NCBI GenBank assembly: GCA_041695045.1
Contig: JBGFRR010000073.1
Span: 1-29,307, forward strand
Length of the DNA: 29,307 nucleotides
Direction: 5' to 3'
DNA from: JBGFRR01 sp041695045
GTDB taxonomy: Bacteria > Bacteroidota > Ignavibacteria > UBA10030
A program made the position numbers and the translations under genes. The notes under the pieces are model-generated. The model searched no databases. It had not been told where the DNA came from and saw nothing but the letters and a program-made list of their open reading frames with translations. Of the stretch, positions 8,240 to 14,641 are shown piece after piece. The number at the start of each line of letters is the position of its first letter. The first letter of the stretch is position 1.

Positions 8240-9136
8240 ATGGAAGAAACACTCAAATACCTCCGTCCCGACGTCGTAGCGCAGCTTGCCAACATGGAGC
8301 TGCGTGCTCGACTTGTCGTGGAGGGCTTCATCACCGGCCTCCACAAAAGTCCCTACCACGGCTTTAGCGTAGAGTTTACCGAGCATCGGCAGTACATGCC
8401 CGGCGACGACTTGAAACATCTGGACTGGAAGGTCTACGGGAAGACGGATCGTTTCTACATTAAACAATTTGAGGAAGAGACGAATCTCAAATCGTACCTC
8501 GTGCTGGATGCAAGCAGGTCGATGGACTATGCCTCGAACGGACACGTGCGGAAGATCGAGTATGCCTCCTATCTCGCGGCTGCCCTCGCGTATTTGATGG
8601 TAGAGCAGCGAGACGCCGTCGGATTGACGGTCTACGACGAGAACGTGCGTTTCTCACTTCCTCCTCATGCAACGCGGACGTATCTGAAGCAAATCCTGCG
8701 TGAGTTAGAACAGCTCAAGCCGAGCAACAAGACCGGCATTTCGGCGTCGCTTCACAACGTCGCTGAGCGCATCAAGCGCCGCGGGCTGGTCATTCTTCTC
8801 AGCGATTTTTTTGACGACCCTGCGCAGGTTACGACGGCGTTCAAGCATTTTCGTCACAAGGGGAACGAAGTGATAGTCATGCAGGTGCTTGATCCGATGG
8901 AGCGATCCTTTGCATTTGGGGGCGATGCGGTTTTCCGAGATATGGAAACGAACGAGGAGTTGATAACGCAGCCGTGGCACATTCAGAAAGCGTATCAGGA
9001 ATCGATGAAGGAGTTTCTGGAGTTCTACAAACGCGAATGCCGCGAGAATGCCATCGACTACGTACTGATGGATACCAGTACGCCGTTTGACAAGGCACTC
9101 TTTGAGTATCTGAACAAGAGGAAGAGGATTGTGTAG
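8240..9136 (+). CDS. DUF58 domain protein (vWA-like)
   Basis: A 298-aa DUF58 protein. It starts MEETLKYLRPDVVAQLANME, contains the family signature HGFSVEFTEHRQYMPGDDLK followed by HLDWKVYGKTDRFYIK, then a von Willebrand A-like part with a MIDAS-like motif LVLDASRSMDY and LVILLSDFFDD. DUF58 proteins normally accompany MoxR AAA+ ATPases and are thought to act in assembly or maturation of envelope or metal proteins; no MoxR gene is adjacent here. ATG 8240 is chosen because upstream residues in the longer frame come from the repeat array. No membrane segment is visible, so it is probably cytoplasmic. Confidence 0.9.
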   Translation: MEETLKYLRPDVVAQLANMELRARLVVEGFITGLHKSPYHGFSVEFTEHRQYMPGDDLKHLDWKVYGKTDRFYIKQFEEETNLKSYLVLDASRSMDYASNGHVRKIEYASYLAAALAYLMVEQRDAVGLTVYDENVRFSLPPHATRTYLKQILRELEQLKPSNKTGISASLHNVAERIKRRGLVILLSDFFDDPAQVTTAFKHFRHKGNEVIVMQVLDPMERSFAFGGDAVFRDMETNEELITQPWHIQKAYQESMKEFLEFYKRECRENAIDYVLMDTSTPFDKALFEYLNKRKRIV

Positions 9137-9149
9137 GGTAAAACAAGAG

Positions 9150-9178
9150 GTCAGAAGTCGGAAGTCAGAGGTCGGAAG
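9150..9178 (+). repeat. 7-bp tandem repeat array (TCAGAAG type)
   Basis: Four degenerate heptamers (TCAGAAG, TCGGAAG, TCAGAGG, TCGGAAG) lie just after the DUF58 stop codon. Related heptamer arrays occur at 14791-14839 (inside a gene) and 19356-19390. The rest of the 156-bp gap to uvrA holds no gene. Confidence 0.7.
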
Positions 9179-9253
9179 AAAAGAACCTGCGAACCTGTAG
9201 CTAGGGGTGAGCGTACTGTGCTCTTCGAATCCTGCAATCATTCTGGTAAGCGC

Positions 9254-9292
9254 ATCTGCGTGAATCCGTTTTGAATCCGCGAAAATCCGCGC
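9254..9292 (+). repeat. About 10-bp tandem repeat ending at a start codon, copy 2
   Basis: Units ATCTGCGTGA, ATCCGTTTTGA, ATCCGCGAAA and ATCCGCGC run directly into the uvrA ATG. The family is the same as at 8202-8239, and the placement immediately before an ATGGA start is identical. Confidence 0.75.
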
Positions 9293-12172
9293 ATGGAAAA
9301 GCTCATTGTCAAAGGCGCCCGCGTCCACAATCTCAAGAACATCGATATTGAGATCCCGCGCGACCAGCTCGTGGTGATTACAGGGCTCTCGGGGTCCGGG
9401 AAATCAAGCCTCGCCTTCGACACAATCTACGCCGAAGGTCAGCGTCGCTACGTCGAAAGCCTTTCCGCCTACGCACGGCAGTTTATCGGCATGATGGAGC
9501 GCCCGGATGTCGACTACATCGAAGGACTCAGTCCCTGCATCTCCATCGAGCAAAAAACCGTCAGCCATAACCCGCGCTCCACGGTCGGTACAGTAACGGA
9601 AATCTATGATTATCTCCGCCTGCTCTTTGCGCGCGTCGGCACGCAGTTCTGCTACAACTGCGGCCGCAAGGTGGAGCGCCAATCCGTCGACCAGATCATC
9701 AACGCCATCCTGAAGTATCCCCGCGGTACTCACCTTCTTATCCTTGCTCCGGTCGTAAAGGGGAGAAAGGGACATTACCGCGAGCTGTTCGAACAGATCC
9801 GCAAAGAGGGGTTTGTGCGCGTCCGTGTCGATGGAACAGTGCGGGAGATTACCGAGGGGATGAAGGTGGATCGGTATACGGTGCACAACATCGAAACCGT
9901 CGTCGACCGAATTCAGGTGAAGAAAGAGGCCCGCATGCGCATTGCTGATTCGGTCGAGGTTGCGCTGAAGGAAGGTAACGGAACGCTGATCGTGAACGAC
10001 GGAACGGCGGACCAGCTCTTCAGCCGCCGGTACGCCTGCCACGTTTGCGGCGTCAGCTACGAGGAGCCTGCCCCGAACTCGTTCTCATTCAACTCGCCGG
10101 CGGGTTCGTGTCCGGATTGCGAGGGGTTGGGGGAGAATCGCGCATTCGATGTGCGGCTGATCATTCCCGACGAGCGGCTTGCGGTCAACGAAGAAGGTCT
10201 TGCGCCGCTCGGCAAGCCGCGAACGACGTGGATGTTCAGCCAGCTTCGTGCCGTGGCGAAGCGGTACGGCTTCGACTTTGATACGCCCATCGGAAAAATT
10301 CCCGCGCGGGCACGGGAGGTGCTGCTCTACGGCGGCGGCGACGAAAAGTTCGACGTGGAATATGAAACAGGCGGCGGACGGTCGGTGACGTACAAGCATC
10401 GCTTCGACGGTGTGATGGAAATGCTGAAGCGCTACTACGATGAAACGACGTCGAACTCGACCCGCGAGTGGGTTGAGTCGTTTATGACAACCACCATGTG
10501 CGAGTCGTGTGGAGGCGGGAGATTGCGAAAGGAAAGTCTGGCCGTGAAATTGGAAGATGTGAAAACCGGTGAGCAGTGGAATATCCACGGCGTCGTTCGG
10601 CGATCCATCAAGGATGCGCGGCAATTCTTCGAACAGCTCACACTCACCGAGCGTCAGATGCAGATCGCCCATCAAATTCTCAAAGAGGTCAAACAGCGGC
10701 TCGACTTCTTGCTCAATGTGGGACTCGACTATCTCACGCTCGACCGCTCAGCCCGGACGCTTTCCGGCGGCGAAGGCCAGCGGATCCGGCTTGCGACGCA
10801 GATCGGCACGCAGCTCGTGGGTGTGCTCTACATTCTTGATGAGCCAAGCATCGGCCTGCATCAGCGGGATAATATCAAGCTGATACGCTCGCTGCAATCG
10901 CTGCGCGACCTCGGCAACACCGTCATCGTCGTTGAACATGACAAGGAGATGATTCAACGTGCCGACCACGTTGTCGACCTTGGCCCCGGAGCCGGAGAAC
11001 ATGGCGGACATGTGGTGACGTATGGGAAGCCCGGTCAACTAAAAATTGAAAATGAAAAATTAAAAATTGCCGGGAATGGACAGATGCCGGTCTCGTGGAC
11101 GGCAATGTATTTGCGGAACAAGAAGTCCATCGAAGTACCGGCGGAGCGGCGCCGCGGCAATGGTAAACGGCTCGTGCTCAACGGTGCAACCGGCAACAAT
11201 CTGAAGCACGCCACACTCTCCGTCCCGCTCGGTACCTTCGTGTGCGTCACAGGTGTGAGCGGATCCGGCAAGTCGTCGCTCATCAACGAAACGCTCTTCC
11301 CGATTCTTTCTCGAACCTTCTATCAGTCGAAAGTTGTCCCGCTGCCGTACAAGTCGATTCACGGCGTTGAGCAGATCGACAAGGTGATCGATATCGACCA
11401 GTCGCCCATCGGCCGCACGCCGCGATCAAATCCGGCCACCTACACCGGCGTGTTCACGGACATCCGCGACTTCTTCACGCAGCTTCCCGAAGCGAAGATT
11501 CGCGGCTACAAACCGGGACGCTTCAGCTTCAACGTGAAAGGCGGACGCTGCGAGAATTGCGAAGGCGATGGCGTGAAGCGTATCGAGATGAACTTCCTGC
11601 CGGATGTGTACGTGATGTGCGATGTCTGCGGCGGCAAGCGGTATAATCGCGAGACGCTCGAGGTCCACTACAAAGGGAAATCCATCGCCGATGTGCTCGA
11701 CATGACAGTGGAAGAAGCGATACAGCTATTCAGCGAGCTACCGCGCATTCAGCGGAAGTTACAAACGCTTTACGATGTTGGCTTGGGCTACATTCGTCTG
11801 GGACAGCAAGCGACGACGCTTTCAGGCGGAGAGGCGCAGCGGGTGAAGCTTTCGACGGAGCTTTCCAAAGTCGGCACGGGCAAGACGTTGTACATCCTCG
11901 ATGAGCCGACGACGGGACTGCATTTCGAGGACATCCGCATGTTACTTTCTGTGCTCAATACGCTTGTCGATAAAGGCAACACCGTCATCGTCATCGAGCA
12001 TAACATGGACGTTATCAAGACGGCGGATTGGATCATCGACCTCGGTCCTGAGGGCGGAGACGCTGGCGGGGAGATTGTAGCCGAAGGAACGCCGGAGGAG
12101 GTGATGACGAATGGGACGTCGTACACCGGAAGCTTTCTACAGAAGGAATTCCACAAAGGAACGGAACGATGA
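9293..12172 (+). CDS. uvrA: Excinuclease ABC subunit A
   Basis: Damage-recognition ATPase of nucleotide excision repair; it dimerises and loads UvrB. The length is 959 aa. Walker A motifs are GLSGSGKSS (residues 31-39) and GVSGSGKSS (about 654-662). ABC signatures are LSGGEGQR (about 490) and LSGGEAQR (about 843). Zinc-binding pairs are visible: CHVCG...CPDCEG in the N-terminal half and CENCEG...CDVCGG in the C-terminal half. The conserved glycine-rich hinge region is present. Between the two halves (residues 583-592) the sequence LKIENEKLKI is encoded by an AT-rich low-complexity insert unlike the rest of the gene (11039-11069). The ATG at 9293 directly follows a repeat array without a Shine-Dalgarno. 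The 3' end is duplicated downstream (12793-12988). Confidence 0.99.
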   Translation: MEKLIVKGARVHNLKNIDIEIPRDQLVVITGLSGSGKSSLAFDTIYAEGQRRYVESLSAYARQFIGMMERPDVDYIEGLSPCISIEQKTVSHNPRSTVGTVTEIYDYLRLLFARVGTQFCYNCGRKVERQSVDQIINAILKYPRGTHLLILAPVVKGRKGHYRELFEQIRKEGFVRVRVDGTVREITEGMKVDRYTVHNIETVVDRIQVKKEARMRIADSVEVALKEGNGTLIVNDGTADQLFSRRYACHVCGVSYEEPAPNSFSFNSPAGSCPDCEGLGENRAFDVRLIIPDERLAVNEEGLAPLGKPRTTWMFSQLRAVAKRYGFDFDTPIGKIPARAREVLLYGGGDEKFDVEYETGGGRSVTYKHRFDGVMEMLKRYYDETTSNSTREWVESFMTTTMCESCGGGRLRKESLAVKLEDVKTGEQWNIHGVVRRSIKDARQFFEQLTLTERQMQIAHQILKEVKQRLDFLLNVGLDYLTLDRSARTLSGGEGQRIRLATQIGTQLVGVLYILDEPSIGLHQRDNIKLIRSLQSLRDLGNTVIVVEHDKEMIQRADHVVDLGPGAGEHGGHVVTYGKPGQLKIENEKLKIAGNGQMPVSWTAMYLRNKKSIEVPAERRRGNGKRLVLNGATGNNLKHATLSVPLGTFVCVTGVSGSGKSSLINETLFPILSRTFYQSKVVPLPYKSIHGVEQIDKVIDIDQSPIGRTPRSNPATYTGVFTDIRDFFTQLPEAKIRGYKPGRFSFNVKGGRCENCEGDGVKRIEMNFLPDVYVMCDVCGGKRYNRETLEVHYKGKSIADVLDMTVEEAIQLFSELPRIQRKLQTLYDVGLGYIRLGQQATTLSGGEAQRVKLSTELSKVGTGKTLYILDEPTTGLHFEDIRMLLSVLNTLVDKGNTVIVIEHNMDVIKTADWIIDLGPEGGDAGGEIVAEGTPEEVMTNGTSYTGSFLQKEFHKGTER
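11039..11069 (+). repeat. AT-rich low-complexity insert inside uvrA
   Basis: A run built of AAAATT/GAAAAT-like words, almost free of G and C, sits in a GC-rich gene and adds about ten codons (LKIENEKLKI) in the linker between the two UvrA ATP-binding halves. The frame is kept. Base composition and low complexity suggest insertion of a dispersed AT-rich element. Confidence 0.65.
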
Positions 12173-12205
12173 GCACTGTTCACTGTGTACGCGCGTAACG
12201 AGTGC
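12010..12205 (+). repeat. Direct repeat, copy 1: real uvrA 3' end and flank
   Basis: This segment aligns without gaps to 12793-12988 at a constant offset of 783 bp. It includes 49 identical bases (12030-12078 and 12813-12861), an AAGGAATT match (12143 and 12926) and an 11-base match beyond the stop codon (12195-12205 and 12978-12988). hicB and hicA lie between the copies. Confidence 0.9.
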
Positions 12206-12210
12206 ATTGC

Positions 12211-12239
12211 TTGACATTCGTATCGAGAGTTTGTATTAT
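12211..12239 (+). promoter_or_regulatory. Sigma-70-type promoter for hicBA
   Basis: TTGACA (12211-12216), a 17-bp spacer and TATTAT (12234-12239) lie 20 bp before the hicB start codon, a near-consensus housekeeping promoter. HicB-type antitoxins commonly repress their own promoter; operator repeats were not resolved here. Confidence 0.8.
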
Positions 12240-12259
12240 CTTGCTGCACAGGATAGCCT

Positions 12260-12562
12260 ATGAAAAAAATTAGACAAGTTTCTCTGGGCGAATATATTAC
12301 CGAAGCCCTTCGTAATGCAGTCTATGAGAAAGATAACAGCTTGAGAAAGATTCCCTGCGTTGTAGCGGAGGCTCCGGATTTAACTGGCTGCTATACCCAA
12401 GCTGAGAATTTCGAGGAGGCAAGGCGTAATCTGATCGAAGCCATAGAGCTTTGGATTACCGTTGCTCTCCGGAATGGCGAGAATCTCCCCGTGATCAATA
12501 ACTGCACACTGCTCAAACCTACCAGAAAACCCCGTTCCCAGAGGGAAAAGGTTCTTGTCTGA
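12260..12562 (+). CDS. hicB: HicB-family antitoxin
   Basis: A 100-aa HicB-like antitoxin. The core of the partial RNase H-like fold is visible: a strand CVVAEAPDLTGCYTQAENFE followed by the helix EEARRNLIEAIELWITVALR. It should bind and neutralise the HicA toxin encoded next. The N-terminal about 28 residues precede the fold, and the basic C-terminal tail (KPTRKPRSQREK) could contact DNA. The order hicB-hicA is the reverse of the classical hicAB but is common for this subgroup. The ATG at 12260 has an AGGATAG-like sequence upstream and a strong promoter. It overlaps hicA by 8 nt. Confidence 0.9.
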   Translation: MKKIRQVSLGEYITEALRNAVYEKDNSLRKIPCVVAEAPDLTGCYTQAENFEEARRNLIEAIELWITVALRNGENLPVINNCTLLKPTRKPRSQREKVLV

Positions 12563-12776
12563 GAGAATCACCCCGTTATCAAGGGACAGACTCATCCGCA
12601 AACTTCGCAACGCTGGATTTGAGGGCCCAATCGCTGGCGGCAGGCATGCCTGTATGATCAGGCACAAACAAAAGATCATCATTCCCAATCCTCACCGTGG
12701 AGACATCGGCGCTGTGCTCATCAAAAAAATCATTCGTCAACTTGGGCTGACGAACGAGCAATGGAACGATTTGTAG
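12555..12776 (+). CDS. hicA: HicA-family mRNA interferase toxin
   Basis: A 73-aa HicA toxin with a dsRBD-like fold that cleaves mRNA in translation-dependent fashion. Seen: PLSRDRLIRKLRNAGFEGP, then GGRHACMIR carrying the catalytic histidine (the GGRH pattern), IIIPNPHRGDIG, and the C-terminal helix LIKKIIRQLGLTNEQWNDL. The start is TTG at 12555 inside hicB (8-nt overlap), fitting translational coupling. All key residues are present, so the toxin looks functional. Seventeen bases after its stop the duplicated uvrA tail begins. Confidence 0.9.
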   Translation: MSERITPLSRDRLIRKLRNAGFEGPIAGGRHACMIRHKQKIIIPNPHRGDIGAVLIKKIIRQLGLTNEQWNDL

Positions 12777-12793
12777 TATCGTTGGCTTTTGCT

Positions 12794-12952
12794 TTCATCA
12801 AAACCGCAGACGGGATCATCGACCTCGGTCCTGAGGGCGGAGACGCTGGCGGGGAGATTGTGGCGGAAGGAACGCCGAAAGTTGTGGCGAGGAATGAGAG
12901 GTCGTATACCGGAAATTTTCTACACAAGGAATTTCATACTGGAAAGGCATGA
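12794..12952 (+). pseudogene. Duplicated C-terminal tail of uvrA (copy 2)
   Basis: An open frame encodes IKTADGIIDLGPEGGDAGGE and then ends SYTGNFLHKEFHTGKA. This matches the last about 51 residues of UvrA, with roughly three quarters identical. It has no Walker or signature motif and no reason to be translated alone. The homologous DNA spans 12793-12988, including bases past the stop codon, and is collinear with 12010-12205 at a fixed 783-bp offset. It is best read as a leftover from the event that placed hicBA behind uvrA. Confidence 0.9.
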
Positions 12953-13000
12953 TCAGAAAATCCAACTTTGTAAACGTGTAACGAGTGCTAAGGGTCAGCT

Positions 13001-13028
13001 TTGTTATTTGTGCACCATTTGTTATATT
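13001..13028 (+). promoter_or_regulatory. Possible promoter for the RelBE-like operon
   Basis: TTGTTA (13001-13006), a 16-bp spacer and TATATT (13023-13028) lie 57 bp before the ATG at 13086. The boxes match consensus only partly and the neighbourhood is AT-rich, so this is tentative. Confidence 0.4.
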
Positions 13029-13085
13029 GTGCGTGTTGGTTTCAATCTTAATCGCTTGTTTCTACCATCTACACTGGAGAGCAGA

Positions 13086-13283
13086 ATGTCTGCTATTGTC
13101 ACTTCCAAAAAAGAACTCAAAACTGTGGTGAAAGAAGGCATCCGCGAAGCGCTTGATGAGGAACTCATGAAGCTCAGAGCTATCCTTGTGCCTTATGCTT
13201 CTGAAAAAGAACAAAAAGAGATCGAACGGCTGTATGGCAAGCCATCTCGGAAAGCAGCTAAGAGCAGAAAACTTGAGCTATGA
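13086..13283 (+). CDS. Putative RelB-like antitoxin of a RelE/ParE pair
   Basis: A 65-aa, highly charged, mostly helical protein (MSAIVTSKKELKTVVKEGIR, later YASEKEQKEIERLYGKPSRK, then a basic tail). No named domain is recognised from sequence alone. Its role is inferred from size, charge, and an ATGA overlap with the following RelE/ParE-like toxin gene. The ATG at 13086 has a GGAGAG Shine-Dalgarno about 5 nt upstream; the longer open frame upstream runs through the uvrA tail duplication in a different frame and is not real. Confidence 0.7.
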   Translation: MSAIVTSKKELKTVVKEGIREALDEELMKLRAILVPYASEKEQKEIERLYGKPSRKAAKSRKLEL

Positions 13284-13549
13284 GTTGGCGAGTCGATTTT
13301 TCCTCACGCGCGCTTAAGTTTTTGAAACAGAACAATCTTAACGAAAATGTTGCGCTTGAGAAAATACAGATGGCGCTCCGAAAGTTTCAAGGAGAGGATG
13401 TAAATCTTGATATCATCAAACTGAAAGGCGAGTGGCGAGGATTCTACAGAATTCGTTCTGGCAGATTCAGGATTATCGTAGAGTTTCGGTTTGACCTTCA
13501 GCGAGTTTTTATTGAAGTAATCGATTGGCGGGGTAGTGTTTATAAATGA
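13280..13549 (+). CDS. RelE/ParE-superfamily toxin
   Basis: An 89-aa protein with the compact RelE/ParE fold: N-terminal MSWRVDFSSRALKFLKQNN, a helix ALEKIQMALRKF, then the beta-sheet core IIKLKGEWRGFYRIRSGRFR and IIVEFRFDLQRVFIEVIDWR. The R-x-x-R-x-G-x-x-R-I-I pattern is typical of the family's basic active-site or target-binding face. Members cleave ribosome-bound mRNA (RelE) or inhibit gyrase (ParE); which applies is not decidable here. It overlaps both neighbours by ATGA (13280-13283 and 13546-13549), so three genes appear to be translationally coupled. Confidence 0.88.
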   Translation: MSWRVDFSSRALKFLKQNNLNENVALEKIQMALRKFQGEDVNLDIIKLKGEWRGFYRIRSGRFRIIVEFRFDLQRVFIEVIDWRGSVYK

Positions 13550-13791
13550 TCCAAAGCAGAATTGGCATGAAGATTTGCTACGACAAGGAAACAGATTCCG
13601 TGTACCTCCAATTATTCTCGAAGCGGCCGGATGGGGTTGTAGAAATTGAGGAAGGAGTCAATCTCGATACGACGAAGGATGACAGGATCGTTGGAATCGA
13701 AATTCTCAATGCTTCTAAGAGAATCAACCTGAAGTCACTTCTCCAGCTCGATTTGGACGAGCAACTCCGGGCCCTCAGAAAAGCTTCGTAG
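13546..13791 (+). CDS. DUF2283 family protein
   Basis: An 81-aa DUF2283 protein: MKICYDKETDSVYLQLFSKR, EEGVNLDTTKDDRIVGIEIL and a C-terminal helix. The function is unknown; members are often found beside toxin genes such as RelE/BrnT types, and here the gene is coupled to a RelE-like toxin by an ATGA overlap. ATG 13546 matches the overlap, while ATG 13567 matches the usual family N terminus; either is possible. The stop is 2 bp from the stop of the convergent glycosylase gene. Confidence 0.85.
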   Translation: MIQSRIGMKICYDKETDSVYLQLFSKRPDGVVEIEEGVNLDTTKDDRIVGIEILNASKRINLKSLLQLDLDEQLRALRKAS

Positions 13792-13793
13792 CG

Positions 13794-14387
13794 TCAAGGC
13801 CTCGACACCCACGCATTGCCCTTCACAAAAAACCGCCATTGCTTCTCTTTTCCGTTCCGGATGCCAACTCGACCTGATCTTCCTCTCTTGCGTGGCGGGA
13901 TTTTTACGCCGTTGGTAATGTAAATCTCCTTTCCCAACAAATCCGTTCCGTTTTCTTTCCGCCCAATCTCAAACGCCTGGCAGAATTTTGACGGACCGTT
14001 CGTCAGGTCTGAAATAACTCTAAACTGTGCACTCCGAACTGTGAACCTATTCTTTCTCATCACCTCAATTCCCTCAATCGGCTCCACGGCTCGAATCAAC
14101 ACCGCCTCGCCTGTTCCTTTCGCTCCCGTCACCACATTGGCACAAAAGTGCATCCCGTACGTGAAGTAGACGTAGAGATGTCCGCCTTCCCAGAACATCA
14201 CCTCATTGCGTTTTGTCTTGCCGCGGTAGGAGTGCGAAGCAGGGTCGCCTTCGCAGTACGCTTCCGTCTCGACAATCTTGCCAATCAGAGTTTTCTTGCC
14301 GAGCTTCCGAACGAAATAATTGCCGAGGAGGTCTTTTGCGACTTGAACTGCGGAACGCTGGTAAAACGAACGCGGAAGTGGTTTCAA
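13794..14387 (-). CDS. 3-methyladenine DNA glycosylase (AAG/Mpg family)
   Basis: Excises alkylated and deaminated purines (3-methyladenine, hypoxanthine) in base excision repair. Family features in order: LPRSFYQRSAVQVAKDLLGN, the catalytic stretch GKIVETEAYCEGDPASHSYR with GKTKRNEVMFWEGGHLYVYF, TYGMHFCANVV, LIRAVEPIEG, and LTNGPSKFCQAF for nucleotide-flip contacts. The length is about 197 aa from the TTG at 14387, which fits the family. A longer frame to TTG 14447 would add residues encoded by a CCGCAATCCGC-type repeat, so it is less likely. No Shine-Dalgarno is visible for either. The gene is convergent with DUF2283. Confidence 0.92.
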   Translation of the reverse strand: MKPLPRSFYQRSAVQVAKDLLGNYFVRKLGKKTLIGKIVETEAYCEGDPASHSYRGKTKRNEVMFWEGGHLYVYFTYGMHFCANVVTGAKGTGEAVLIRAVEPIEGIEVMRKNRFTVRSAQFRVISDLTNGPSKFCQAFEIGRKENGTDLLGKEIYITNGVKIPPRKRGRSGRVGIRNGKEKQWRFFVKGNAWVSRP

Positions 14388-14641
14388 TTGCGGATTTTGG
14401 GATGCGGATTGCGGAATGACTGTACTTGCAAGGCTAAATATCAACAAAGATCGTTCTCAACACTCATGAAGCTGTCATCTGCCTTCTGCTGTCTGCTTTC
14501 TGGAAACATCTCTGATTCTTTCTGCTTACTACTCATCTACTTTCTACTCAAACACTCTGTGCTTTCTGTTCCGCTTTCTGAATCCCGCTCGGTAAGCGGA
14601 ATCCTGGGAAGCGGGACATCCCGCCGCTGTCTAGCGGGACA
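14388..14641. repeat. Repeat-rich intergenic region
   Basis: No gene is seen here. 14388-14417 is an ATCCGCA-type array. 14475-14580 is CT-rich with degenerate heptamers like TCTGCTT and TCTGCTG. 14584-14640 holds several GC-rich hairpin words (GCGGGA with TCCCGC, e.g. 14611-14616 with 14619-14624, and a competing TCCCGC with GCGGGA at 14619-14624 and 14634-14639), just past the aldehyde dehydrogenase stop codon, where they may act as its terminator. Confidence 0.55.

Noticed and set aside
12789..13085. Open frame running from the uvrA tail copy into the RelB-like gene, as a 164-aa fusion.
   Set aside because: The upstream part is in a different frame from the uvrA-derived peptide and has no family features; ATG 13086 has a good Shine-Dalgarno and the right size.
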